The notes beneath the pieces are model-generated. The model was not told the origin of the DNA, made no database searches, and saw nothing but the letters and a program-made list of their open reading frames with translations. This document shows positions 52,490-60,251 of a stretch of DNA of 64,000 nt, in pieces (position 1 is the first letter of the stretch; each line of letters starts with the position of its first letter). The DNA comes from JBGASG01 sp046328035. GTDB taxonomy: Bacteria > Cyanobacteriota > Vampirovibrionia > Obscuribacterales > Obscuribacteraceae. The stretch covers positions 1 through 64,000 of the forward strand of contig JAXLXI010000025.1 of assembly GCA_046328035.1 (NCBI GenBank). The letters run 5' to 3'. The position numbers and the translations under genes are program-made.

Positions 52490-53073
52490 TTTTCTATAAA
52501 CCAGTTAGTGACCAATAGAAGTTTTTCCAGGGTCGGTTCTTTATACGGCTGTTTGTGCGCCCAGGGCAGGAAATATTGAATCGACTCAACAAATACTTCG
52601 GCGTCGAGCTGCGGCGTCGCTACCCGGAAAATGCCCTGTTCCGCCCCTTCATTCAATAAAGCCAGTACGGTGTCATAGAGCCACTGTCTGTCCTCTTCTG
52701 CACGCTGCGGCAACAGAGTCATTACAGCACGGGCGATGTCGGCGGCGTGGTTGGAGCCGGTGCGGGTTTCTTCCACAGCCTTGAAGCGATGTGTCACGTA
52801 CTCGAGCAACTTGACGTCGGCGCGCCGCGGGTCGTGCAGAATCTTGCGGGCGAACTTCTGATGCTTTTCGGCGAACGAGTCCGAACAGCCGATCACCAGG
52901 TCGTTTTTGTCTTTGAAGTATAAATAGATGGTGCCGACTGCCATGCCGGCATCGGTGGCGATCTCCAGCATCGACGTTTTGCGAATGCCGTATTTGCGGA
53001 AACGGTGCCTCGCGGCGCGCACGATCAGTTCGCGCTTGCTGGGTATTTGGTTTTGTGTGGTTGTGGTCATCAT
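52474..53073 (-). CDS. TetR-family regulator
   Basis: A 199-residue protein with the TetR N-terminal helix-turn-helix: KRELIVRAARHRFRKYGIRKTSMLEIATDAGMAVGTIYLYFKDKNDLV, with the typical GTIYLYFKDKNDL recognition part. The ligand-binding region is helical (FAEKHQKFARKIL ... LLYVTNW-like end). It overlaps the DUF6745-like gene by 16 nt, giving a two-gene operon. Two inverted repeats lie upstream (53132-53153 and 53158-53191), which may be its operators. Ligand unknown. Confidence 0.88.
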   Translation of the reverse strand: MMTTTTQNQIPSKRELIVRAARHRFRKYGIRKTSMLEIATDAGMAVGTIYLYFKDKNDLVIGCSDSFAEKHQKFARKILHDPRRADVKLLEYVTHRFKAVEETRTGSNHAADIARAVMTLLPQRAEEDRQWLYDTVLALLNEGAEQGIFRVATPQLDAEVFVESIQYFLPWAHKQPYKEPTLEKLLLVTNWFIEKWLLV

Positions 53074-53131
53074 ATAAGCTGCCCGCCCTTCCGGAGGATT
53101 GTCTGCCTGGACGCCAATTCAGGGACTGTTT

Positions 53132-53191
53132 TTTGTGGCGGGATAGCCACAAATCCGAATGAATAATGAACCGATTTCTCTAATATTCATT
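53132..53191. promoter_or_regulatory. Candidate TetR operators upstream of the 53-kb TetR gene
   Basis: A perfect interrupted palindrome TTTGTGGC-GGGATA-GCCACAAA (53132-53153) and, next to it, a near-perfect inverted repeat AATGAATAAT / AATATTCATT (53158-53167 and 53182-53191, 9 of 10 matched). They lie 59-118 bp upstream of the TetR start in a divergent region. The first could also form a hairpin. The assignment rests on position and symmetry. Confidence 0.5.
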
Positions 53192-53234
53192 TTGACGCCT
53201 GAGCTTAAATATGTCAAGGGTTGGGCGGAGAAAC

Positions 53235-53256
53235 GCCCAAGCGATATCGCTTGGGC
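53235..53256. repeat. Single AAGYGATATCRCTT palindrome
   Basis: AAGCGATATCGCTT at 53239-53252 inside a 22-bp perfect palindrome with GCCC and GGGC flanks. This copy is in a divergent promoter region, so it is not a terminator here. Confidence 0.85.
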
Positions 53257-53309
53257 TTAGGTGATAAGATGAAACGGTTTTTTCGCCCGGAGATTTAAGG
53301 GACTTACTA

Positions 53310-53396
53310 ATGAATCAGCTGCCCCCGGTTCCAGCGCTCGGACTGACGCTGAAGATGCCTAAAGATCAGGTGCAACGAGTTCTCGAGCAGAGATAA
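53310..53396 (+). other. 28-codon reading frame, possible frameshifted 5' end of the next gene
   Basis: An ATG with AAGGGA upstream opens a frame (MNQLPPVPALGLTLKMPKDQ, then VQRVLEQR) that stops at TAA 13 nt before the next start. In the next frame the sequence reads EQ-DKQRADLIRNRVTTLEEI, which joins the main protein smoothly as one helix. A one-base shift near 53390 would fuse them into a protein of about 265 residues. This may be a mutation, an assembly error or a genuine leader peptide; I cannot tell. Confidence 0.45.
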
Positions 53397-53409
53397 ACAA
53401 CGGGCTGAT

Positions 53410-54105
53410 TTGATCCGCAATCGTGTCACGACGCTGGAAGAGATCGAAGATCTAAAGAAGAGGAACTTCAGCTGGGTCTATAACGTATCCAATACGCTGA
53501 AGGAGTGCTTTACGACCGAGTCGGTGGCACTGTTCTTCTCATCGCAGGTCTATATGCGCCCCAGCATCAAACTGGATGATCTCGAGCGCGAACTGGAAGA
53601 ATTTCCGGTGCTGGTGCGGGCCCGCATCGATCGTCTGAAAGGCTTCCTCTCCACACTGCCGGTAATACCTGAACCTCCCTGCGGAGAGTTTGTAGCCGCG
53701 CAGTTTCATCCCCGCATTTTTCATGTCACTTGGCGGCCCGTCGAACTAGCCCAGTATCGCGCCGCTGTTCAGGCTGCCGTGCAAGAGCTGGAGGCGGGTG
53801 TTCGCGATGCGACGCAGGGCAGCATCATGTCCACCGGACCCGAACTGGTGCATCTGGCTTTCGATGCCGAAGCCGGTCCGCTCACGGACAAGAGTGCCAC
53901 CGAATACGATCGCATCGGGGTTCGTGACCTGTTTGTCGGATTCATGCTGCGCTACCGCTCCATTCCGGCGGCTATGGATTTCACGCTCACCGACACGTCG
54001 CGGATTCTGGGAGTGGCCAGCTACTTGATGCACCTGATCGACATTCGCAAACCATTGCCGGAAGTCGACCCGAACAATCAGTTCGAGCTGCTCAAAGACG
54101 AATAG
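53410..54105 (+). CDS. Hypothetical soluble protein, possibly 5'-shortened by frameshift
   Basis: A 231-residue protein starting at TTG with no convincing ribosome site; the N-terminus is probably supplied by the upstream 28-codon frame (see that entry). It has an N-terminal coiled-coil-like helix (VTTLEEIEDLKKRNFSWVYNVSNTLKECF), a mixed alpha/beta middle (YMRPSIKLDDLERELEEFPVLVRARIDRLKGFLSTL) and a C-terminal helix (SRILGVASYLMHLIDIRK). No family is recognised. It is convergent with the exported gene downstream. Confidence 0.6.
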   Translation: MIRNRVTTLEEIEDLKKRNFSWVYNVSNTLKECFTTESVALFFSSQVYMRPSIKLDDLERELEEFPVLVRARIDRLKGFLSTLPVIPEPPCGEFVAAQFHPRIFHVTWRPVELAQYRAAVQAAVQELEAGVRDATQGSIMSTGPELVHLAFDAEAGPLTDKSATEYDRIGVRDLFVGFMLRYRSIPAAMDFTLTDTSRILGVASYLMHLIDIRKPLPEVDPNNQFELLKDE

Positions 54106-54121
54106 CAGCAGCGGTTGGCGG

Positions 54122-54859
54122 TTACTGTTCCTGAATCACCGGCTGTTCGCCTGTGGCGGACGGCGCTGCGGTGGTCGGCTCGTGAGTCAGTTTCTTCTGG
54201 ATCTTTTCTGCTTGTGCATTGAATTGCGTGACGATCTGCGCTGCAGCATCGATGGTCAATTCGCCGAATGGTGAGTCTCCGAAATTCTCGGACTTCATTT
54301 CGTCCTCGCTCGGCAATTTGATCGGCTGAGAAGCCTTCGCCGCCGTGTTCGCCACCGACAGTATCTCGCCGGTAGCCGGATCGATCACTCGCGCATCGAT
54401 CGTGATAGCCAGCACCGTAGGCGGTGGCTCGTTAGCCGTTGCCTTACTCTTCTTCGATTTGCTGCTGGACTTTTTCTTGACCTTAGGATTGCGCTCGGCT
54501 GCCTGGCTTTCAGTTTCGTGAGTCTTGTAGTAGTCGGTGCCGACCGTGACCGTGCCCGAGATCAGGCACTTGAGGCTTTTCATTTTCGCAGCGCTGTTTT
54601 TCTTCTTCTGCTCGCCCTCGGGATGCTGATTGCGCGGCTCGAAGATGCCTGTCTGGGACAGGCGCACTCTAAATGCTTCTTCCAGAACTTTGACGAACTG
54701 CTGTGAAGCAAAACCGGGCGGATCGAAAGCTGTTTGAAAAGAAACGTCGGTCGACATCGGCGCCGGAGCTGCCAGCGAAACGCCCGCAGAGAATGCGAGC
54801 GTCATTGCTGTCGCCACGGTCGCCGCACAGCGCGATATCGATTGCCAGTTCATGCCCAC
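54122..54859 (-). CDS. Exported protein with CsgG-like features
   Basis: A 245-residue protein with a signal peptide (cleavage near SLAAPAP) and a core resembling CsgG/lipoprotein-type periplasmic assembly proteins: KCLISGTVTVGTDYYK then LAITIDARVIDPATGEILSVANTAAKA, separated by a Lys/Ser low-complexity insert of about 35 residues. A helical C-terminus (ELTIDAAAQIVTQFNAQAEKIQKKL) follows. CsgG-like proteins form secretion pores or pathway components, but this one lacks the lipobox Cys. It starts 9 nt after the repeat-protein gene, so the pair is probably an operon. Alternative starts are two residues apart. Confidence 0.6.
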   Translation of the reverse strand: MGMNWQSISRCAATVATAMTLAFSAGVSLAAPAPMSTDVSFQTAFDPPGFASQQFVKVLEEAFRVRLSQTGIFEPRNQHPEGEQKKKNSAAKMKSLKCLISGTVTVGTDYYKTHETESQAAERNPKVKKKSSSKSKKSKATANEPPPTVLAITIDARVIDPATGEILSVANTAAKASQPIKLPSEDEMKSENFGDSPFGELTIDAAAQIVTQFNAQAEKIQKKLTHEPTTAAPSATGEQPVIQEQ

Positions 54860-54868
54860 TCGCTGTTC

Positions 54869-55915
54869 CTAGTCTTGCGGTGTGTTCAGATCTTTGGTTT
54901 CCGCCGCCGGACGTTTGATGTCTTTGTTTTCGGCATTCGGACGCGAGATGTTTTTCTTTTCCGCTGCAGTGGTTTTGAGCGTTCCCTTGTTGGCGGCGTC
55001 TTGTGCAACGTTGGCACCGTCTTTCAAGTTGGATTGATCGTTGGTGACCGGCCCGCCGAAGTCTTTGGTCTGCAGACTGCCGTTTTCGCTGTCGGGTCCG
55101 TATTCCGGAGTCTTGAGCGTGCCCTGTCCTTCCTTAAGGTTGGACTTCTTGTTGGTGGCAGCATAACCGGCTTCTTTGCTCAGTTTGTCGGCATCCTTGA
55201 GGTTCGACTTTTTGTTGAGGGCGATATCTGCGACGTTCGAATCTTTGGTGATAGCAGCACCATCCTTCAAGTTGGACTTGTTGTTGGTGGCGGCGTAACC
55301 GGCATCTTTAGTGAGACCGGCATCGTCCTTCAGGTTGGAGGCTTTGTTGGTCTTCACCCGTCCCCAGCCTTTGGTGACGTCGGCGCCGTCCTTCAAATTG
55401 GACTTCTCGTTGGTGGCAGCGTAACCGGCATCTTTAGTAAGTGCCGCGCCGTCTTTGAGATTGGATTTTTCGTTGGTGGCAGCGTAGCCGGCATCTTTAG
55501 TGAGTGCTGCGCCGTCTTTGAGATTGGATTTTTCGTTGGTGGCAGCGTAGCCGGCATCTTTAGTGAGTGCTGCGCCGTCTTTGAGATTGGACTTTTCGTT
55601 GGTGGCAGCGTAACCGGCATCTTTGGTTACGCCCTGATCGTCTTTGAGGTTCGACTTGTCATTTGTGGCGGCTGCGGTACCGGAGTTTTTCGCCACGTTG
55701 CCGCCGTCCTTCAGGTTGGATTTGTCGTTGGTGCCGACGTTTTTGATTCCGTAGTCGTTAGTGAGGCTGGTACCATCGTCGTTGGTGCTGTCGGCAATCA
55801 GCTGGGGCGCTGCCTCGGCAACTGCGCCGGCGCCGGTGGTCGAAAGGCAGACAGGTGCCATCAGGGCGAACTGTAAGCCAATAGTAAGCGCCAGTGAGCG
55901 TTTCGGGAATTGCAT
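54869..55915 (-). CDS. Exported protein of 21-residue tandem repeats
   Basis: A 348-residue protein with a signal peptide (about 1-35) and about ten copies of a repeat of mostly 21 residues, with the core NLKDG(A)ALTKDAGYAATNEKS. Central copies are nearly identical, while outer copies diverge. All keep the SNLKD core. The DNA shows a 63-bp period around 55440-55640. The repeats are polar, so the protein is probably a secreted fibre, a beta-solenoid or a disordered surface protein (inference). It is followed 9 nt downstream by the CsgG-like gene, suggesting they work together, for example as a substrate and its exporter. Confidence 0.75.
   Translation of the reverse strand: MQFPKRSLALTIGLQFALMAPVCLSTTGAGAVAEAAPQLIADSTNDDGTSLTNDYGIKNVGTNDKSNLKDGGNVAKNSGTAAATNDKSNLKDDQGVTKDAGYAATNEKSNLKDGAALTKDAGYAATNEKSNLKDGAALTKDAGYAATNEKSNLKDGAALTKDAGYAATNEKSNLKDGADVTKGWGRVKTNKASNLKDDAGLTKDAGYAATNNKSNLKDGAAITKDSNVADIALNKKSNLKDADKLSKEAGYAATNKKSNLKEGQGTLKTPEYGPDSENGSLQTKDFGGPVTNDQSNLKDGANVAQDAANKGTLKTTAAEKKNISRPNAENKDIKRPAAETKDLNTPQD
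55383..55640. repeat. 63-bp tandem repeats within the exported repeat protein
   Basis: Near-identical 63-bp units (GCCGTCTTTGAGATTGGA starts recurring at 55448, 55511 and 55574) encode the 21-residue repeat. High identity between central copies suggests recent expansion or gene conversion, and copy number is likely to vary between strains. Confidence 0.8.
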
Positions 55916-56067
55916 GGGGTTTTACCTGCCTCGGAAGGTGACATCTTGCAATTCTAGCCGGTTGCGAGCCGGTTGCGTGAAAATGACGCTTGGCAACGGC
56001 GAATTAAACGCGGAACTTTACGTGCCTGGCTCAGCCGCAGGGCGCGCTGATGCGCCGTTCGGGTCGT

Positions 56068-56475
56068 TTATTCGACGCTTTCGATTTTAATTTCCGGCTT
56101 CAGCTTGCCATCCAGGTTTGTGTCGCATAAGTCACTGCTGAGGCTGTTCCCAGCCACCAGCACAGTAGCTTTTGGCAGCATCTGGCGCGCGGTGTTATGG
56201 GTGAAGCTGATTTTCACGTCGCTCATGCTCTTGTTGGCGAACTGCCAGTGCCACTGCGGATTAACGCCGGCCGACTTGCCGAAGCGGATGTATATCTGCG
56301 GGTCGGTGGTGCGCTGCCAGCCTGTCCAGCGTGCGGGAGCACTCACAGGCAGTGGCGCACTGCGTCTCGCCGTCGAACGGACGCCCCGATATGCCGGCTG
56401 CTTCGCTTCAGCCGCCGCGCCGTTATTTAATGAAACAAGGGAGATGAGCAGGCACCACACTAGCAACGGCTTCAT
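56068..56475 (-). CDS. Small exported protein
   Basis: A 135-residue protein with a signal peptide (LLVWCLLISLVSLNNGAAAEA). A basic linker is followed by a single beta-rich domain (WTGWQRTTDPQIYIRFGKSAGVNPQWHWQFANKSMSDVKISFTHN ... LKPEIKIES) that resembles an immunoglobulin-like or carbohydrate-binding beta sandwich. Two Cys in DLCDT and the leader are not a clear pair. No family is recognised. It is convergent with nothing and stands alone between the repeat protein and the M23 peptidase. Confidence 0.65.
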   Translation of the reverse strand: MKPLLVWCLLISLVSLNNGAAAEAKQPAYRGVRSTARRSAPLPVSAPARWTGWQRTTDPQIYIRFGKSAGVNPQWHWQFANKSMSDVKISFTHNTARQMLPKATVLVAGNSLSSDLCDTNLDGKLKPEIKIESVE

Positions 56476-56633
56476 GAACTCACCTGAAGCGGGATCAAGC
56501 CCATATTACCTCAGGAATGGCTGAGTGTCACGGTAAACGCGGTTGCCGCCGCCGCCGCGGAACCGATTTCGCACCAACCTCGTCTGTTCTCCAAGTAGGG
56601 ATAGACGGCTTCGTTGCTGGGGCAGGAGGGTTG

Positions 56634-57242
56634 ATGAAGGCGCACGTTGCAGGCATAACTGGAGCACTGACAATTGCACTGGTAGCGACAGTTGGTTTTG
56701 CGCAGTCATCTTTTGGTGAGACTACTGCCAAGCCCGGATTCTCTGCACCAGATGTGGTGCTCAGTGAAGCGGAGAAGCAGCAAGTTCTCAGGGAGCTCAA
56801 AGCGAAGAAACTTTTGATGCCGCTCGAAAAAATCGACGTCGAACGCCTGAAGGGCAGCTTTTACGAAACACATGGTGGGTCGCAGCACAAAGCGGTCGAC
56901 ATCTTGTCACCACGAAACACACCGATCCATGCTGTGGAAGACGGCACCATCGCGCGCCTTTTCGAAAGCCGGTTGGGTGGGCACACGATTTACGAGATCG
57001 ATCCGAGCACCAGATTTGTTTATTACTACGCCCATCTGGAAAGTTATGCCGACGGACTGAAGGACGGCGATGCCGTTAAAAAGGGACAGGTGATCGGCTA
57101 TGTCGGAACCTCCGGCAACGCGCCGCCCAACACTCCTCACTTGCATTTTTCAATTGGCGTCATGGGACCCAAGAAACAGACCTGGAAGACCTTCGACATA
57201 GATCCATATGAAGTCTATGCCGCGGGCGCCGCCTCGCATTGA
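56634..57242 (+). CDS. M23-family peptidoglycan endopeptidase
   Basis: A secreted LytM-type peptidase with a signal peptide (KAHVAGITGALTIALVATVGFAQS). Zn ligands are His85 and Asp89 in GGSQHKAVDI and His171 in HLHFSI; the active-site His are His134 in YYAHLES and His169. Such enzymes cut peptide cross-links of peptidoglycan or act as cell-wall remodelling factors. The ATG has GGAGGG upstream. The frame stays open 117 nt further upstream, which I reject because the signal peptide starts at this ATG. A YkuD transpeptidase gene follows 36 nt downstream, consistent with a cell-wall unit. Confidence 0.92.
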   Translation: MKAHVAGITGALTIALVATVGFAQSSFGETTAKPGFSAPDVVLSEAEKQQVLRELKAKKLLMPLEKIDVERLKGSFYETHGGSQHKAVDILSPRNTPIHAVEDGTIARLFESRLGGHTIYEIDPSTRFVYYYAHLESYADGLKDGDAVKKGQVIGYVGTSGNAPPNTPHLHFSIGVMGPKKQTWKTFDIDPYEVYAAGAASH

Positions 57243-57278
57243 GATCACATCACATCTACTTACGGAGCATCGAACATC

Positions 57279-57926
57279 GTGTTTCTCCAAAACTTCCGTC
57301 AACTACCGCTGCAAATCGTGCAAATCTTAAGCCTTGCGCTCTCACTTTTGATGCTGGTGATCGTTCCCGTCAGTGCGGCATCGTCAGCCGCTAGTAAGGC
57401 TCCCTTCATTCATGGAAATTACGTGATCAAAACTCCGGTGCCGACGGCGCCCTATCGCTCGACTTCGCCGACTTTGCTGGTAGTGGATACGAGCACGCAC
57501 TTCACTCATGTATTGCAGTTGCAGGGAAGCAAGGTCGTTCGCGCCTATAGCTTCTCCAATGCCATTGGCAGCGACGACCATCCGACGCCGCCGGGGCGCT
57601 ACACGATAGTACGCAAGCTCAAGTGGCCTTCATGGATTCCGCCCAAAACCATCGACCCGAAGCAGAAAGCGATCCATCCATATAATAAAGATCGCAAAAA
57701 TCCACTCGGTGTAGCGGCGCTTTACCTCGACCGGGAAGAGTTGATGTTGCACGGGACGAACGATCCCAAATCAATCCGCAAGGATGTGAGCCATGGATGC
57801 GTGCGTCATTCCAATGCGGACATCTCCAAACTCTACGGCATGGTGCGCCCCGGAACCGTGGTCTACATCACAACTCACTTTAATGATCAGGTTGTGCGTC
57901 AAAAAGATTTCGGCTCCCGCAAGTAG
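57279..57926 (+). CDS. L,D-transpeptidase (YkuD family)
   Basis: A 215-residue secreted cell-wall enzyme that makes 3-3 cross-links or attaches proteins to peptidoglycan. It starts at GTG with a CGGAG about 12 nt upstream, then a hydrophobic signal (QIVQILSLALSLLMLVIVPVSA). The YkuD signature is HGTNDPKSIRKDVSHGCVRHSNADI, with the catalytic Cys in SHGCVR and its His upstream (LHGTNDP). The LLVVDTSTHFTHVLQLQG strand is the family N-terminal motif. It follows the M23 gene by 36 nt on the same strand and is probably co-expressed. Confidence 0.92.
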   Translation: MFLQNFRQLPLQIVQILSLALSLLMLVIVPVSAASSAASKAPFIHGNYVIKTPVPTAPYRSTSPTLLVVDTSTHFTHVLQLQGSKVVRAYSFSNAIGSDDHPTPPGRYTIVRKLKWPSWIPPKTIDPKQKAIHPYNKDRKNPLGVAALYLDREELMLHGTNDPKSIRKDVSHGCVRHSNADISKLYGMVRPGTVVYITTHFNDQVVRQKDFGSRK

Positions 57927-58346
57927 TTGTTACTTTCTGGCACAATACTCGTGGGGGGCGCGCAACCGCCTCCCCTATTTTGATCATTCTTTCCAATGGG
58001 ATATGTGTGAATGGCGAGTTGTTTCCCGAACTGAGATAGGTATCGTTCTGGATCGGTGCGCACCGCATGTGGTGCTCTTGCCGCAAGGGTGCAGGTTTTG
58101 AATTGTGTTGTCAACGAACCCTCTCCGACTGTCGATACAGTTTCGACAAAATCGAAAAGTTGGCTTAGGCACAAAGCCCATGGGAAGCCAGTTTTCGCGC
58201 GCCAATGCCAGGATGGATGCAGGGGCATGATTTCGGCGGCAGGTGTGGAACCGTGGAACGTCAGGCAGCCTGGCTGTTTGGAGCCAGTGAAACCGCTCGT
58301 GCGCCTTTGGGTGCTCAGTACGCTTTCGATGGTCTCCTCAGGCTCG
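57927..58346. other. Gene-free stretch
   Basis: No convincing gene. Open frames exist on both strands but lack ribosome sites and protein-like composition. The composition changes here compared with the upstream cell-wall genes, and the region marks the entry to the accessory island. No hairpin with a U run was found directly after the YkuD gene. Confidence 0.4.
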
Positions 58347-58532
58347 CTAATCCTGTTCCAGATGCTCCTGGTCATCTTTGAGATGGCTGGAGGTCTTTTG
58401 TTGCAGAAATTGCCGCATGAAGCTCTTCGCGGCTTCCTTCAATGCTCTCTGGTCCTTTTCATCGACTTCGTACAGTGCGAGCTGCTCGACGAAGAATAAG
58501 ACCAGCGAGATGGCTTTGCTTAGTTTGATCAT
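58347..58532 (-). CDS. Small helical protein downstream of an RHH gene
   Basis: A 61-residue protein with an N-terminal hydrophobic helix (LSKAISLVLFFVEQLALYEV) and a charged, helical C-terminus (DEKDQRALKEAAKSFMRQFLQQ). It overlaps the RHH gene by 4 nt (ATGA), so it is the second cistron of a two-gene unit. It is too small to assign a family. It could be a toxin or membrane-active partner of the RHH protein (inference). Confidence 0.5.
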   Translation of the reverse strand: MIKLSKAISLVLFFVEQLALYEVDEKDQRALKEAAKSFMRQFLQQKTSSHLKDDQEHLEQD

Positions 58533-58726
58533 CCAGCCAGCAAACGCAGACGTTTCTCTACGTATGCGAATTGGGAATTGGTGGTTGCCTCAGCCCGGAC
58601 GATAATGCCGTCGCGGACCAGTTCACGAACCATCTCGGAGTCAGTGAGTCTGTTCGCTTTGGCCAGCCGGGAGACTTCTTCTGCCATCTCCGTTGGGAAG
58701 CGAACACAGATTTGGGGTAAACGCAT
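58529..58726 (-). CDS. Ribbon-helix-helix (CopG/Arc-like) protein
   Basis: A 65-residue protein with the RHH pattern: strand LPQICVRFPTEMAEEV, helix SRLAKANRLTDSEMVRELVRDGII. AGAGG lies 5 nt before the ATG. Such proteins are usually DNA-binding antitoxins or plasmid/element regulators. Here it is followed by a small helical protein with a 4-nt overlap, giving a TA-like or regulatory pair. It is at the left part of the accessory island. Confidence 0.65.
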   Translation of the reverse strand: MRLPQICVRFPTEMAEEVSRLAKANRLTDSEMVRELVRDGIIVRAEATTNSQFAYVEKRLRLLAG

Positions 58727-59520
58727 TCATACCTCTGAACACGCGCGCATTGCGCTTGGACATTGATGCAAGCAAGTTGCTTGCGGGGCTCCTCGATGGG
58801 CGAGGAGAGATGACGAGTAAAACTCATCAGTTCCCGTTGACGCAGGAAAAGGCGGATGGTTCCCGGAGTGCCACCGCATATAGTGCCAAAGAGCTAGAGC
58901 CATCGAGGTGCAAGCCGTGAAAGGAAGAGAAAGCCAGGAGTATGGTGCCTCAAGCACAGCGCTGATGGGCGACTGCCGTTCAGCGGTCCCCAGAAGCCTG
59001 TTTGGGGTACCCGGCATTACGCGGGGTACTTTCTGGAACCATGGCAAGGCACCGCCCGCGGTGCATACGCCGAAATGAAATCACCGCTTTATCCTGCTGC
59101 CGCTCCCAAATTCTCGCGTCAGATATAAAAACCAACAAACCTTCGAAAAGAACCATCCTGCTAGTTGAAGGAAAGGACGGCTGCCACTAAGGTGGTGGAT
59201 AGTCATGATTTTGACAGTTGCGATTACCTGATTCTTCGTGGAAGAATTTGTCACGGCTTTGAATTGCGATTCCCGCTGGCGGCGCTGCCCGATGGGCCGC
59301 ATTCGCTAGATTCGCAGTGCAATCGGCACGCCGCTCAGCAAATCCACATTGCCACGCTTCATTAAGTGTCACGATTCAGTGAACTAATCGAAATTGCAGC
59401 TGTATCCTAAGAGTCAGGGTTCCCAGGTCGCAGGGCAATTGATCCCTCTTAACCGGCGGATGGTGAGTCGAAGGTTACCAGGACTCCCTCAGGCAAAATC
59501 CCCCAAGTAAGGTCACATCC
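58727..59520. other. Long gene-free stretch with consecutive hairpins
   Basis: About 790 bp without a convincing gene. Consecutive inverted repeats near its left end include GCAAGCAA/TTGCTTGC (58768-58784), CTCCTCG-ATGGG-CGAGGAG (58789-58807), a bulged GATGA...ACTCATC stem (58809-58828) and GTACCC/GGGTAC (59007-59029). The strings between them are purine-rich and reminiscent of structured RNA. A minus-strand open frame (59047 to 58727) lacks a ribosome site. It may be an RNA element or a remnant of a mobile element; identity unknown. Confidence 0.4.
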
Positions 59521-60222
59521 ATGCAATTCCGAATACTGTGCAGTATACTCGCATCGATCAACTTCGCGGTTTCGGACTGTGTCACCTGCTTCGCTAGTGA
59601 GTTTCCTTCGTCAGGAGACGTTGCGATCGATCGTCATTTGCAAGGCAAGGCGGCTAGAAGGCTACACAGCGACGAACAAATCGACAATATGTCTCGTCTT
59701 TTCCGCGCCATGTCCGAACAGCGGACAGACGACGCCCTGGCTTTGATCAATAGCATGCTCGAGAACCAACCGATCTTTCCGTGGCTGTATGCGTGTCGTG
59801 CTCGCGTACACCTCGCTCAGGGGCTCCAAAGCGAGGCACTCTCCGATGCCAACAAAGCGGTTGAGCAGGACCCTGGTTATGATGTCTGCTATGGCACTCG
59901 TGGGCAGGTTCTCCTGGCAATTGCATTGAAAGAGAATTCGAGCGAAAAAGCCCAGAGCGCAATTAAGGATCTGTCGGAAGCGTTGCGGATCACTTCAAGC
60001 CGTTACGCCAAGGCCGAGTACTACCTCGCCCGGGCACAGTGTTACAAGTTCTTGAATGACTCTACCCATGCCCTCTCCGATGCTACTAAGTCTCTTGCAA
60101 ATAACAAAACCCAAACGAGCTCCGAGTTTCTGTCGATGATTCAGAAGAACCAGGTTGGTTCTGTTCCTATGAGCAAACCAGTGTTCAATGCTTCACTTCC
60201 CGATTGGCATCGGCTGCGCTAG
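59521..60222 (+). CDS. Exported TPR protein
   Basis: A 233-residue protein with a signal-like N-terminus (QFRILCSILASINFAVSDCVTCFAS) and two or three TPRs (WLYACRARVHLAQGLQSEALSDANKAVEQDPGYDVCYGTRGQVLLAIAL and AEYYLARAQCYKFLNDSTHALSDATKSLANN). The gene is convergent with the Rhs tip. No strong ribosome site is seen; AAGG lies upstream of the ATG at a suitable distance. Function unknown. It may be an immunity or partner protein of the Rhs tip, but the convergent orientation argues against it. Confidence 0.65.
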   Translation: MQFRILCSILASINFAVSDCVTCFASEFPSSGDVAIDRHLQGKAARRLHSDEQIDNMSRLFRAMSEQRTDDALALINSMLENQPIFPWLYACRARVHLAQGLQSEALSDANKAVEQDPGYDVCYGTRGQVLLAIALKENSSEKAQSAIKDLSEALRITSSRYAKAEYYLARAQCYKFLNDSTHALSDATKSLANNKTQTSSEFLSMIQKNQVGSVPMSKPVFNASLPDWHRLR

Positions 60223-60251
60223 CAGCCGATGCCGGAACCTGTGTCCGAATT

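Noticed and set aside
58056..58499. 147-codon frame on the plus strand
   Set aside because: Lies antisense to a better supported small gene, with no ribosome site.
58727..59047. 106-codon frame on the minus strand
   Set aside because: No ribosome site, and the frame covers the run of hairpins; composition is not protein-like.
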